Positions 12,251 through 64,000 of a stretch of 64,000 bases of DNA are shown piece after piece (the stretch's first letter is position 1; each line of letters begins with the position of its first letter). Both the position numbers and the translations under genes were made by a program. Source of the DNA: Lucinisca nassula. Taxonomy: Eukaryota; Mollusca; Bivalvia; Lucinida; Lucinidae. The DNA is taken from assembly GCA_963580285.1 (NCBI GenBank), contig OY757014.1:99450072-99514071 (forward strand), given 5' to 3'. A model generated the notes under the pieces. That model searched no databases, was not told where the DNA came from, and worked only from the letters and a program-made list of their open reading frames with translations.

Positions 12251-12724
12251 TTCTAACAGGCTGGAAATCCGCAATAATGATGCTGTTTCCTTCAAAATCT
12301 CACAACTTTTCGCCATTGTTAGAAGAAATCCCGCTAAAATTATCGACTGAAACACGTGTATTTATATCCTTTTCAAACGTTTTCGATGCGAGAATATGAC
12401 GTTACACCGTCTAACGTCAAGGAAATCGACTAGTGACGTCATATATTGGCAGTTTTTAATGACGTCACTCGTCACGTTCTTCATTGCCGTGATTTGTTGA
12501 AGAATAAAACACAGTTATTTTCCATTGCCTATATAGGTGCGCTGTGTTAGAATTAGAGGCAATTTGATGTTAGAGAATTCACGCAGTATACTCACTGAAA
12601 CTATTGAATATTTTGAATGTCGCCAGTGTTACGTTTAAAACTGGTCGGTATAATTTATCAAGAAAGTACAGACATTCCGGAACGCTTTAAAAACCAAAAT
12701 GACCACAGATTCGTGCAAATGTTA
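12251..12724. other. 3' flank of OTOP, nothing recognised
   Basis: AT-rich, no coding signal. TGACGTCA-like words at 12430-12475 are too short to call. Confidence 0.4.
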
Positions 12725-12730
12725 TTTATT
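12725..12730 (-). promoter_or_regulatory. Candidate OTOP polyadenylation signal
   Basis: AATAAA on the minus strand, about 265 bases after the OTOP stop and just beyond the MITE. It is the first canonical hexamer seen downstream; actual use is inferred. Confidence 0.5.
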
Positions 12731-12735
12731 ATTAA

Positions 12736-12986
12736 TAACCCTTAAGACGACGAGAAAAAAACTACATCTGAAAATGTCGTCTGCTTATCTCGGACGCTGA
12801 TTTTTTTTTTGCAAACTTTTTAAAAAATAGTTTTGCATACAGGCAAACAATGTGGACCCAGATCAGACTGCTCCTCTAGAGGAGAGTCTGATCTGGGTCC
12901 ACATTGTTTGCAAAACATGAGTTTTGAACTAACCGGCAGACGACAAAGCAGACGACAATTGTCGTGATTGGTGTCTTATGGGTTAA
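12736..12986. mobile_element. TTAA-type hairpin MITE forming the OTOP 3' UTR
   Basis: Near-matching ends (TAACCCTTAAGACGACGA against TTAACCCATAAGACACCA) surround a stem: CAGATCAGACTGCTCCTC pairs with its complement around 12855-12905. The element starts only 8 bases past the OTOP stop codon, so in gene sense the 3' UTR is essentially this MITE. Confidence 0.75.
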
Positions 12987-12994
12987 GTGTTGTT

Positions 12995-54706
<41,712 letters not shown>

Positions 54707-54784
54707 TTTGGTTCATACAGTTACTCATAAAATGTCCATTCTGGATCAATGCTTCAAAACTAATGCGCTGAATAAAAGTAACCG

Positions 54785-54882
54785 TTCAGGCACAAAACAT
54801 TGACTCAACGTTGAAATAACGAATAAGGTAGAAACAACATTGTTTCAATGTTAGTTCAACGTTGAGTGCCTGCTGGGAATGG
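54785..54882. repeat. Repeat M upstream of OTOP exon 1
   Basis: CAGGCACAAAACATTGACTC to TTGAGTGCCTGCTGGG, same orientation as 54228-54311. Confidence 0.75.
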
Positions 54883-54959
54883 ACTAGTGAATCAGAAGGG
54901 TTGAACAACTATGAGAGATAATTCTTTCTTTCATCGTTTTAAAACCATTCTGGTCATAA

Positions 54960-55115
54960 TTTCTGTGACTGATGTTCAAATATATTGTGGGTACTCGTTA
55001 GAACCGCCTCGATCTAGTACTCACAATCTAAGTTCTTGAGTAAATCAAAAGAAAAATTAGGTATTGCTTGTAAACTCCACATTTCTCTATAAATATGGGG
55101 TTTTCAAGGATATTC
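54960..55115. mobile_element. Family C MITE remnant
   Basis: GTTAGAACCGCCTCGATCTAG with the right arm lost. Confidence 0.65.
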
Positions 55116-55844
55116 ACTAGCTGGAATTGTTGTTCCAACCCTTCACTAAACTATTTTTTTTATTGTTTTTTTTTTTTTCAAATTATATAAAAGTTATATG
55201 TATTCTCCCATTTCTGTTACACGTAATGTTCCACTGCCATTTACAAGAATCCATATCTTATAAGCACTTCAAGACACACATCTCCAGAATTCCTTTTTTT
55301 TTTTTTTTTTTTTTCATGTAACGCACATGATGTTTTGATTAATTTGAAACAAAGAGAGTTTGTTCGTACATGTAACGCAACACCTAAGGAACTGAATCAT
55401 GGAACATATTAAACTTATGTTCAGCAGTCACGTGTAGCGTTTCCATAATATTGTGTATGAATGAAATTATTTCTTCCGCCGAAGCATTCGAAGCACCACA
55501 TGGGTCCTGTGTATCTATATATATAAATGATGCCTCAAGCTTAGTTGATGCTTACAAAGAAGCTTTATACACTTTATTTGCTATGCAGGACAGTTTTGCA
55601 TGGACATGCAAACGTAAGGTGTAGGTCATTATTCTCCAGTGTTTACTGGTGAAAGAAATGGCCAACAGGTTAAAAATGAATTACGATAACACACCAATGT
55701 GCTAAAATCTCTAAAAACATATATTTGTTTCATATGAACATATTCGATATTTTTCTTATTTCTCGTGCAAAGTATATAGGTTTTGGGTGCTCGTTAGAAC
55801 CGCCTCAATGAGGGGTTCAAACTGTTTTTGAACACCCCCCCCCC

Positions 55845-55875
<31 letters not shown>

Positions 55876-56162
55876 TGTGCTTTATCCGAATAAAGTTATG
55901 GAATGTACTTACTTAAACTTATTTATCAAGGGACGGGTGCAAAGTTCAGGTATTTTGCAGAGTGGTGCGAATCTTAAGAAAATCTTGATTTTGGGCCCAA
56001 AGTTAGGGGGTGTACACTTCATTCCATAAATTTGAGATATTTTTTCAAATAATAAAGGGGGTGCGTTTGTACGCCTCGCAACCCCCACCCCACCCCAACC
56101 TGCGTACGGGCCTATTTATTTATTTACAGTCGAACATCATTCACTCGAGTACCTTTGGGACC
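55116..56162. other. 5' flank of OTOP, mostly unrecognised
   Basis: Poly-T runs (55148-55168, 55292-55314), a decayed family C piece (55678-55830) and poly-C/poly-A at 55838-55873. No promoter element could be singled out. Confidence 0.5.
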
Positions 56163-56455
56163 ATGGCATCACGAAAACACGCCTGTATAAATTTGACCAC
56201 TCTGAACCCCAGGTTTATATAGTAAAATTGGGGTTTACTATTATTAAAAATTATTAATAATAATAAAAGTATTTGTTCTTATTTCTGCTCAAAAATAAAG
56301 ATTTTGGGTACACGTTAGAACCGCCTTGATGAGGCGGTTCTAACGTATACCCACGATCTATATTTTGAGCAGAATCGAGAAAAATATCTCAATTTTTCAT
56401 ATTAAAATTTTCGGTTTTTCCGCGGTAAAATTTACAATGTACTTGAAATGTATAC
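56163..56455. mobile_element. Family C MITE
   Basis: ATCACGAAAACACGCCTG; stem GTTAGAACCGCCTTGATGAG mirrored; an ATT-rich insertion at ~56235-56265. Confidence 0.8.
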
Positions 56456-56529
56456 CTCGACTGTCGTCGAGTCACTGTTTATAATATCACCCCTCATGTG
56501 TAACCTGAGTATTAAATAAGACGTTAAAA

Positions 56530-56885
56530 AATAGCTGTGTTTCTACTAACATGCTGAAAAAAAATTTTGGTCGGTAGGTAGGCGAAACTTTTTTTTTTTT
56601 TTTTAATTTTTACTTTTTCTCCCGAAAATAAAAAGAGGCCTTTTATTTTGAATGTGTTTTTGTTTCTGTACATGTGTTTTGTTGATAAAAATGTCATGTT
56701 GAGACTTGCACACTATCTCATAATTCATTTCAGATGCTCAAAAAAGGTCAGATCTGTATTTTGGAAGGTACCAAATGCCAAAAATTACAAAAATGTACTG
56801 AAAAGGGGAAATTCTTATGGGAAAATGCAAACACGACACTGAGTAGTGTCGGAAATTGAAAATAGTAGGGTCGGTGTTTTATTTA
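56530..56885 (+). repeat. Repeat L, copy 2
   Basis: Collinear with 48860-49210. Confidence 0.8.
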
Positions 56886-57040
56886 TTTTTTTTATTGATA
56901 GAAATTGTAGAGTCGGGGGCGTGTGTGTGTGTGTGTGTGGGGGGGGTGAAACTTGAGATATTATTGCGGTTTGATTCTAGTACTAGGCCATGCGGCAAAA
57001 CGAAGATCACGTAAGACTATATTTACAGTCTTAAAAAAAA

Positions 57041-57530
57041 TCAAGGTATGTTATGTGTACTCATTAGAATCGCCTCAATGAGGCGATTCTAATGAATACA
57101 CACAACATACTTTTTTTACGGATAAAATCAGTAAAAACTCCCATATGGGGTTACTGGGTGAATCCTCTATAAAATCAAGGTATGTTATGTGTTCTCATCA
57201 GCATCGCCTCGACGAGGGGATTCTAATGAGTACACACAACATACCTTTTACGGATAAAATCAGGAAAACCTCCCATATGGGGCTACTGAATGAATCCTCT
57301 ATAAAATCAAGGTATCTAATGTGTACTCATTATAATTGCCTCAGTAAGGCGATTCTAATGAGTACACACAACATACCTTTTTACGGATAAAATCAGTAAA
57401 AACTCCCATATGGGGTTATTGAGTGAATCCTTTATAAAATCAAGGTATGTTATGTGTACTCATTAGAATCGCCTCCTAATGAGTTCACACAACATACCTT
57501 TAAAGGATAAAATCAGGAAAAACTCCCTAT
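57041..57530. repeat. Tandem array of hairpin D units (~133 bp x 4)
   Basis: Unit starts TCAAGGTAT at 57041, 57175, 57307 and 57440. Each unit has the TCATTAGAATCGCCTC hairpin (partly lost in copy 4) and CTCCCATATGGGG. Confidence 0.9.
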
Positions 57531-57734
57531 ATATAGCTCTTTGGAACTCTAGGGACATAATAGCGAGTTCGAATTAATGCAGGTAAGTGAGATATTCGTG
57601 ATCGACTTGTTGACGTTCCGCTTTATTAATTTATTAAATTTGCGACCTGTCAGGGAAAAAGGGGCCGTATTGATGTCTGAACAAGCCACCTTTTGAACCC
57701 AACAAAATACAGACGTCGTTCAAAAATCAGGTTG

Positions 57735-58070
57735 TAGGGAATGTCTGACACTGGTTGATAAGAAATCGACCTATCTAATTTGCATAAAAAACACGTGCAA
57801 AAGCATTGTCCCTTGATTCCGAAAATCGGTTTAGGGCAACGTGAGATTCAATCTTAATTAAAGCTAATTTGCAAAATTTATGCAAGCAACCCAAAAAATC
57901 TTGGCAACCGCAGAACCGATTTTCGAGATGGAAGCAGTTTATTCGTCCTCTTTCAGTCTGCACTATAAAAACGAGTTCACTTTCGATATTTCATATTCGA
58001 TTTTTGCACGTGCCTTTTATGCAAATTGGATGGTTTGATTTAAATCAGGCCAGTGTCTAACAATAGTAGA
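57735..58070. mobile_element. MITE with ~65-bp TIRs
   Basis: TGTCTGACACTGGTTGAT ... AATTTGCATAAAAAACACGT is mirrored by ATGCAAATTGGATGG..AGGCCAGTGTCTAACA. Confidence 0.75.
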
Positions 58071-58075
58071 TTAAC

Positions 58076-58645
58076 AAGTATAGCTTTTACAGAAGGCTAG
58101 GTCTACGCTTAGCACATAATAAATGTGAATGTCTAGCGTTATATCCCAGAAATGTGTTTTATACAATTAACTGTCTTTAGCAATATTCTTATTGTCAGCC
58201 TGTCAAAGTTTCAAATGCTGTACTCTTGTCAAAAAGTATTTTTCATCTTTAAAAAGGCACATGTGCAGCCTCAATAAGCTTATGTAATATCGTATCAAAT
58301 GGAAAGCTTGAAAACAGTTGGAGAAGTTAAGTAGAAACTTTCCTACACTTTATAGAATAACCCATTTTTTGTGCTAACGGGGAGGTAAGTGTTTTAGCCT
58401 ACCAGGGCCGAAGGCTCCTCAGGAGCTTATAGGATAGGCGGTGTTCCGTCGTGGTTGAGAGTTTGTGGATGTATATTTTGTATTAGACTGTACAAATATG
58501 ACAGCAAAGATGGGCTCGTACGTACAAATGTGATAGCAATTATGTGCCAGAGCTCTTCCCATGGGCCTCTTTGTTTTAAGAAAACCTACATTGTATATAT
58601 ACTTGTTATGGGCCACGTTTTGAAAGTTGATTTATAAAATCAAGT
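58076..58645 (+). repeat. Interspersed repeat H, copy 3
   Basis: Collinear with the other two copies; a shorter fragment of the same repeat is at 60147-60262. Confidence 0.8.
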
Positions 58646-60146
58646 TTCTATGTCATTACATTTCTACGTCCGGTACTGGACCGCGTTACTCCACTTCCGC
58701 TGTTCGTTCGCTGCATAAAATAGTCCAAAAGAACTCTTAAAAACTAATTTTGCAGGCACGGAACGTGTTTCAAAATATTTCATTTTTCGAGACTTTACAC
58801 GGATTGAATATAAATTGGCTCAAAAAGACATATTCTGAACAGAAAACAATACTTTAGGACTATATTCCTACGCGCTTTCCGATGATATTTATGTTTACTC
58901 TTTCATCCCTGAGTTTCTGAACAGGACTCTTCTCGCTTTTTATATATTCTAATAGAAAGGGATTTCTGATTAGCTCACTCACATGATGGCAATTAAACAG
59001 TGAACATGTAGATTCTGGCGAGATGTGCTAGCTACGTGCCGTAGGATCTACAAGGTTTGCATAGATACAGTGTATTTTTACCTCGGCGTCTGCACCGGTC
59101 TTCAGGGTTAAAAGGGTTAGCCCGCTTCTTTGTGATTATCAGTAACCGACTAAACAACCCATAACTGACCGACATCAAACGAAGTTATTCACCTGCTTTC
59201 GAGAGCTCTAATTTCAGAATAATTTTGAAAGCTGTGAGTTTTACATCAAGTTCAGTACTTTTAGCAAATAGTGAAGACACCGATCAGACGCTACATTCTG
59301 TGGCCTCTAACCTGCCTTAACTGTTTCCGAATGTCCCAGTATTAAAACAATTGGCATTTATGGGTTAATGTTTTTATTTGGAATACACGTATTTTAATTC
59401 GTCTTGGGTAGTCGAAGTTCGCTAAACGCGGCGTCTGATCAGGGTTATAATGTCTAAATCAAATGGTTTAAAAATGATCTTTTTTTATTTTCGTCCAAGT
59501 TATTCTCCTTTTTTAATGTCCTGACGCCCGAAGGAACATAGCTCCAAGCGGCTGCACAACGTATGTGCATCGTCGTATCAACCCATCGTTGATGCGACGT
59601 TGCTAAGACGCAATGTGCCCGCTAGGAGAAATTCTCTGTAAGATTATTATCATGTGGGACCAGCACAGAATTAACTGAGCTAATTTAAAAACCCTAAGAA
59701 ATTAGCAGACAAATTTATCTTTCTCTCTGTCTTCCTTTTTTTCTTCGTGGGGGTAGTTGGGTGAGGCACAGGTGATGTGTATCTTGTGTCACTGGGGAGT
59801 GCAGCTGATACTGACTTACATTTTGGCAAAGCCTGCTCTCCTTGCAGCAGGTAACGGTAAATGGTTAGTGTTGATATTTCTTCTGTTTCTACACTTCCAT
59901 TCACTCTGTGCCTCACTTTCAGCTCCTCTGCTCTCTCTTCTATCTCTTTCCCCCTTTCTCTTGGAGAAGACAAAATGATCCACAAGGGTTGACCTGTCGT
60001 TAAACTCAAAACAATCGATGAATGATTTTTATTTTCTTCGTCGAATTTTCTAACCCTCACAAAATGTCTAGATAACTGCTTGGTCTACGACTGGCATTGT
60101 TACCATAATAATTATTCCTCATAAATCAACTTTCCTCAGTACTTTC
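58646..60146. other. 5' flank, mostly unrecognised
   Basis: A decayed MITE B lies at ~59255-59370 (AGCAAATAGTGAAGACACC) and a repeat M scrap near 59570-59625. No genes seen. Confidence 0.5.
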
Positions 60147-60365
60147 AGTACTTTGATTTCTTCTTGTTAAAGCTTATACTTGTTGTTGCATATAAATGAA
60201 AAGGTAAATCTGTACTTCCGTGTTAAACCCAACGTCTATAATATCTACGCCCATGGGCTTAGACAAATATACACGCCCCGTAACGTTATACGCCTAACAT
60301 CCTCAAGGATGTCGCGAATTTTGACATTTTTGCAAGAAAAAAAAAAAAAAAAAACATCGTGAATA

Positions 60366-61113
60366 TACGGAACCCGGGAAGAGACATGATTTTTTTTTAT
60401 TTTATAAGTTGTGCGCACAAGATAACCGGACAAGATATTATCTTGTTCGGACAAGATATTATCTTGTGCGCCAAGATATTATCTTGTGCAGACAAGATAT
60501 TATCTTGTCCACACAACATATTATCTTGTGCCCACAAGATATTATCTTGTGCGGACAACATATAATATTGTGCGCTCAAGATATTATCTTGTGCGGACAA
60601 CATATTATCTTGTGCAAACAAGATATTATCTTGTCCGCTCAAGATATTAAGTTGTGCGAACAAGATATTATCTTGTCCGCACAAGATAATATCTTGTCTG
60701 CACAACATAGATCTTGTGCGGACAAGATGTTATCTTGTTCGCACAACTTAATATCTTGTGCGCACAATATATTATCTTGTCCGCACAAGATAATATCTCA
60801 GTTGTCTGCACAAGATAATATGTTGTGCGAACAAGATAATATCTTGTCCGCACAAGATAATATCTTGTTCGCACAACTTCCCAAGATTTGTGTTGTGTAA
60901 ACAAGATAATATGTTGTGCGAACAAGATATTATCTTGTGCGGACAAGATAGTATGTTGTCCGCACAAGATAAATTACGTTGTCCGCACAAGATAATATCT
61001 TGTGCGCACAACATATTATCTTGTCCGCACAAGATAATATCTTGTTCGCTAAACTTAATATCTTGTTCGCACAACATATTAAAAACAAATTCATGTCCCT
61101 TCCCGGGTTCCGC
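60366..61113. mobile_element. TIR element filled with a palindromic minisatellite
   Basis: TIRs CGGAACCCGGGAAGAGACAT and complement, flanked by TGAATA (60360-60365 and 61114-61119). Between them are ~30 units of 21-22 bp, each built on ACAAGATATTATCTTGT with linkers GCGG, CCGC, TCGC or GCGC. No coding capacity. Confidence 0.88.
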
Positions 61114-61149
61114 ATGAATAAGGTGCGTTTCAAAAATGTCTTATGATAA

Positions 61150-61300
61150 ATATAGAACCTTGCAGTCTTACTCGTGTATTAATAAATTTATTAGCTCGTT
61201 TCGGAAAAGGCATAAAATGTTCGGCGCAGCATCGCATTTTATCCTTTTTCCTAAACTCGTTTATTAAATTCAATAATACATGAACACTCATATAAAACCC
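61150..61300. mobile_element. Element F palindrome
   Basis: GCTCGTTTCGGAAAAGGCAT is mirrored by ATCCTTTTTCCTAAACTCG. Confidence 0.65.
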
Positions 61301-61334
61301 AATAACGAAGACGAAAATCTACAGAAGCTTGAAG

Positions 61335-61590
61335 TTTAAGGGGAATTGATACACTTTCAGGGGAGGCAACTCCTGCAAAAGCATTTTTGTCTCCCATGCC
61401 AATAGGGGTCAACTGTTAAAGGAAAGAATATGCTCCGGAGTAGCAAATTCTTTCCCTTAAGAGTAGATCCCATTTTAACCGGGACAGAGTTTATAGAAAG
61501 GCGAACAGGACGTGCCAAAAGTTGTCCCCCTTTAAAAAATGGCGGACGGAATCTGCCAAGTATTTGACAAGTGACTCCCCTTAATGCGGG
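61335..61590. mobile_element. Family E MITE
   Basis: TTAAGGGGAATTGATACAC to GACTCCCCTTAA, TTAA at both ends. Confidence 0.8.
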
Positions 61591-62739
61591 CCGTGACAAA
61601 CGAAAAAGGTTCTTCGAGCGCGTATGCTCAGGGAAGTCTCAGGTCAGGTTTGTTATGGCCCTTTCAAGATATTTAATTTATTTCGAGCCGATCGTTAATC
61701 AGAGGAGTACCCAAGATTACGGACCGCAATTCCTTCGATAGAACTTAAAAGTCAGACTTGGCCGAATTGCAGGGGCGTTCTACAAAAAGCGCGGAAATCA
61801 TACCGTAACATTGCTTAAAAAATGCAGAGACTCGATGGCCAAATTACATTGCATAATTCTGATGTCCATCCGCACTAATCCGCGCTTCCGGTATGAAAAA
61901 GGCGCGCGCGGGGGAACTCCGTCTAAATACTCATCCGAAAGTCTGGAGAACCCATGGCCCGTGCGCAAACATAAACGTCAACTTGCAGTATAGTCTGGGA
62001 TGTGGCTAGATTATGAGGTTTAGGTTTCTCACATAGACATACATGTATTTCTCCCTTACCTGGCAACCTCAACCCGAGCTTCAACCGATCAGCCAAATCA
62101 CTGATTGCTTATGAAATCAAAGCACCAAAGGCACCGAAGTGACAGATTCTATGAGAAATTCATGACGATTTTTCAACTTTCATAAAGCCGTTCCAAAATT
62201 TAAAAAGCAGTTCTGCATTTAATTATGAAATGTTTGCAGATGTTATCATTAAATGTTTCTTATTTCGATGTTGCGAATTTTCAAATGAAATATTTTATCA
62301 AACATTAGTAAATTAACCAAAATTTAAGAAAGAAATATGCAACGTAAGAAATCTGTTAAAATGTGTAATTTTGCATAATTATGCATTTATAAATTTATTG
62401 GATGAAATTCGTGGCTGTAGTTTGCGTAATTTTCAGTTTCATTGCCGCTTAATGTTTATAGTTTTCAAGATACATAACATGCCACGCAAAAAAAAAAAAA
62501 AATCTATGGTTTGTCGTTACGTTTCATTTGATTCGTTCATGAAATAATGATGCATGCCGGTATTTGCATGCGTCTGAAAATAAATGAGCGTGTTCGATCT
62601 CAGAACTACGGTAACTAAAATTCGTCCAGGGTTAGATCACAGTTTAGTGTCTCCGGTTCGGTCCGGGGATAGGATAGTCCGGCTATGGCTGACAACCAAA
62701 GGCGTAAGGTACAATAAAGTACCAGCAACCATAGTGCAG
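61591..62739. other. 5' flank, nothing recognised
   Basis: No repeat family or convincing coding region. Confidence 0.4.
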
Positions 62740-62910
62740 ATACCAATGCAAACAGTGTAGATCCTGATGAGATGGCTTATAATAGGCTATCCCACCCGGG
62801 TCTACATGGCTTGTAATTCTGTTGACGATTACTGGCTAGACACCATATTTACATGAAGTGGAATGGAAGTGTCCAAATTCAGTGATGGAAGAGGAAGGAC
62901 ACTTCAGAAG

Positions 62911-62912
<2 letters not shown>

Positions 62913-62978
<66 letters not shown>
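62913..62978. repeat. (TG)n microsatellite
   Basis: About 66 bases; a truncated MITE B core (GCAAACAGTGTAGATCC) lies just before at 62745-62820. Confidence 0.97.
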
Positions 62979-62979
<1 letters not shown>

Positions 62980-63009
62980 TAAAAATCTTTAAATCTTAAC
63001 CTGGCTTAC

Positions 63010-63013
<4 letters not shown>

Positions 63014-63094
<81 letters not shown>
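63014..63094. repeat. (TC)n microsatellite
   Basis: About 80 bases of TC. Confidence 0.97.
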
Positions 63095-63096
<2 letters not shown>

Positions 63097-63116
63097 TTCC
63101 CTCATATTTCGTCACA

Positions 63117-63458
63117 CATCACGAAAACACGCCTATATAATTTTGACCCCCTTGAACCCCTCTTTTACATAGTAAAACTGGGGTTTTCAGGGGTAAACTT
63201 ATTTTTCTTATTTCTGCTCTAAAATATAGATTGTAGGTACTCGTTAGAACCGCCTCAATGAGGCGGTTCTAAAGAGTACCCACAATATAGATTGTAGGTA
63301 CTCGTTAGAACCGCCTCAATGAGGCGGTTCTAAAGAGTACCCACAATCTATATTTTGAGCAGAAATAAGAAAAATGTCACAATTTTTCATCTTAGAATTT
63401 TCATTTTTTCGGCGATAAAGGTTTCAATGTATTTGTATAGGTGTGTTTTCGTAATAGA
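63117..63458. mobile_element. Family C MITE with duplicated hairpin
   Basis: Both TIRs present (ACGAAAACACGCCTATAT, ATAGGTGTGTTTTCGT). The hairpin unit GATTGTAGGTACTCGTTAGA occurs twice in tandem (63228-63345). Confidence 0.88.
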
Positions 63459-63775
63459 AATGTGACTTCATATTTCATGTGATTCATCTGCTGGGGACTG
63501 ATTCATATGTAATGCTGAATCTGATCTCTGAAAAATACGGACAATTGCAAAGTCGCCTGCTTCAAACTTTTTATGGCGCTATAAGGATAAATTAAAATAT
63601 GCATTCTTTTCTTCTTCTTTTTTTTTCCAAATAGCCTGTGTCGTCTGATCATTCATGATTTTTTTTACTGAAACCAATGCATGTATTCAAACATGCGCGA
63701 GAAAATGTTTAAAAGTATCACTTGAGTGAAACTGTGCCTAACACTGAATATAAGCCGGACTACATATATTTCCTA

Positions 63776-63930
63776 GAAGCCTCCGTGGTGCAGTGGTTAC
63801 GCTACTCGCCTTGTAAACCAGGGATCGCAGGATCGATCCCGGGCTTCTCCAGACTTTCGGATGAGTCTTTAAACCGAGGTCCCGTCTCCGTATGACCTTA
63901 GCTGTTGGTGGGACGTAAAACTAAAACTCA
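63776..63930 (+). repeat. SINE E (tRNA head)
   Basis: GTGGTGCAGTGGTTACGCTA A-box, AGGATCGATCCCGGG B-box, end GGGACGTAAAACTAAAACTC then (ACTC)n. Confidence 0.8.
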
Positions 63931-64000
63931 CTCACTCACATATATTTCCATGGCGGTGGAACTCTGGGCCAAGTTGAAAACTTGTGTGATAGCTATGAGA

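Noticed and set aside
60366..61113. CRISPR-like array or long Gln/Asp/Ile/Leu-rich protein at the palindromic repeats
   Set aside because: Units are contiguous 21-22-mers without unique spacers, in an animal genome. Open frames on both strands arise only because the unit lacks stops in several registers.
54707..64000. A second gene upstream of otopetrin
   Set aside because: Every open frame examined falls in MITEs, SINEs, repeat H/L or simple repeats, or is short with no recognisable domain.

Overview
This is a eukaryotic, animal-type genomic window and most likely comes from a bivalve mollusc. The evidence is GT-AG introns, tRNA-derived SINEs, non-LTR retrotransposon and mariner remnants, long microsatellites and a dense population of hairpin MITEs. 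Several repeats resemble ones I associate with heterodont clams and mussels; the species cannot be fixed from sequence alone.

The only host gene I can support is one otopetrin (OTOP-family proton channel) gene. It fills most of the window on the minus strand. Seven coding exons, read from high to low coordinate, are 54706-54318, 30235-30115, 26848-26665, 23816-23656, 21507-21360, 18274-18155 and 13773-12995. All six introns are GT-AG, their phases are 2,0,1,0,1,1, and the joined CDS is exactly 634 codons including stop (633 aa). It encodes a long acidic Ser-rich N-terminus followed by the full set of 12 membrane segments. Intron 1 is about 24 kb and holds the most unusual structures here. The last exon has its 3' splice acceptor and first ~50 coding bases repeated five times in tandem.

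Layout. 1-12.7 kb: 3' flank of OTOP with a CR1/Jockey-like LINE remnant (5.0-7.6 kb, minus), MITEs and SINEs. 13-31 kb: OTOP exons 7 to 2, with introns carrying a satellite, a long-TIR element with TTACGAAT-like repeats, a broken mariner and several SINE families. 32.0-42.3 kb: a nest of four mobile elements. A pogo-like MITE was split by a ~9.75-kb long-TIR element (4-bp duplication ATTG). One of its arms was split by a 6,464-bp foldback element whose ~3.1-kb arms mirror each other (6-bp duplication GTTTCA). A further TTAA MITE sits in the right half. 42-54 kb: more SINEs, MITEs and minisatellites up to OTOP exon 1. 54.7-64 kb: 5' flank of OTOP, including an array of 21-22-bp palindromes inside a TIR element (60.4-61.1 kb) and a MITE that has become a tandem satellite (57.0-57.5 kb).

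Five SINE families end in variants of the same GACGTTAAAC tail. Two hairpin MITE families have stems whose two arms change together between copies. No bacterial operon, CRISPR array, free-standing tRNA/rRNA gene or virus was recognised.
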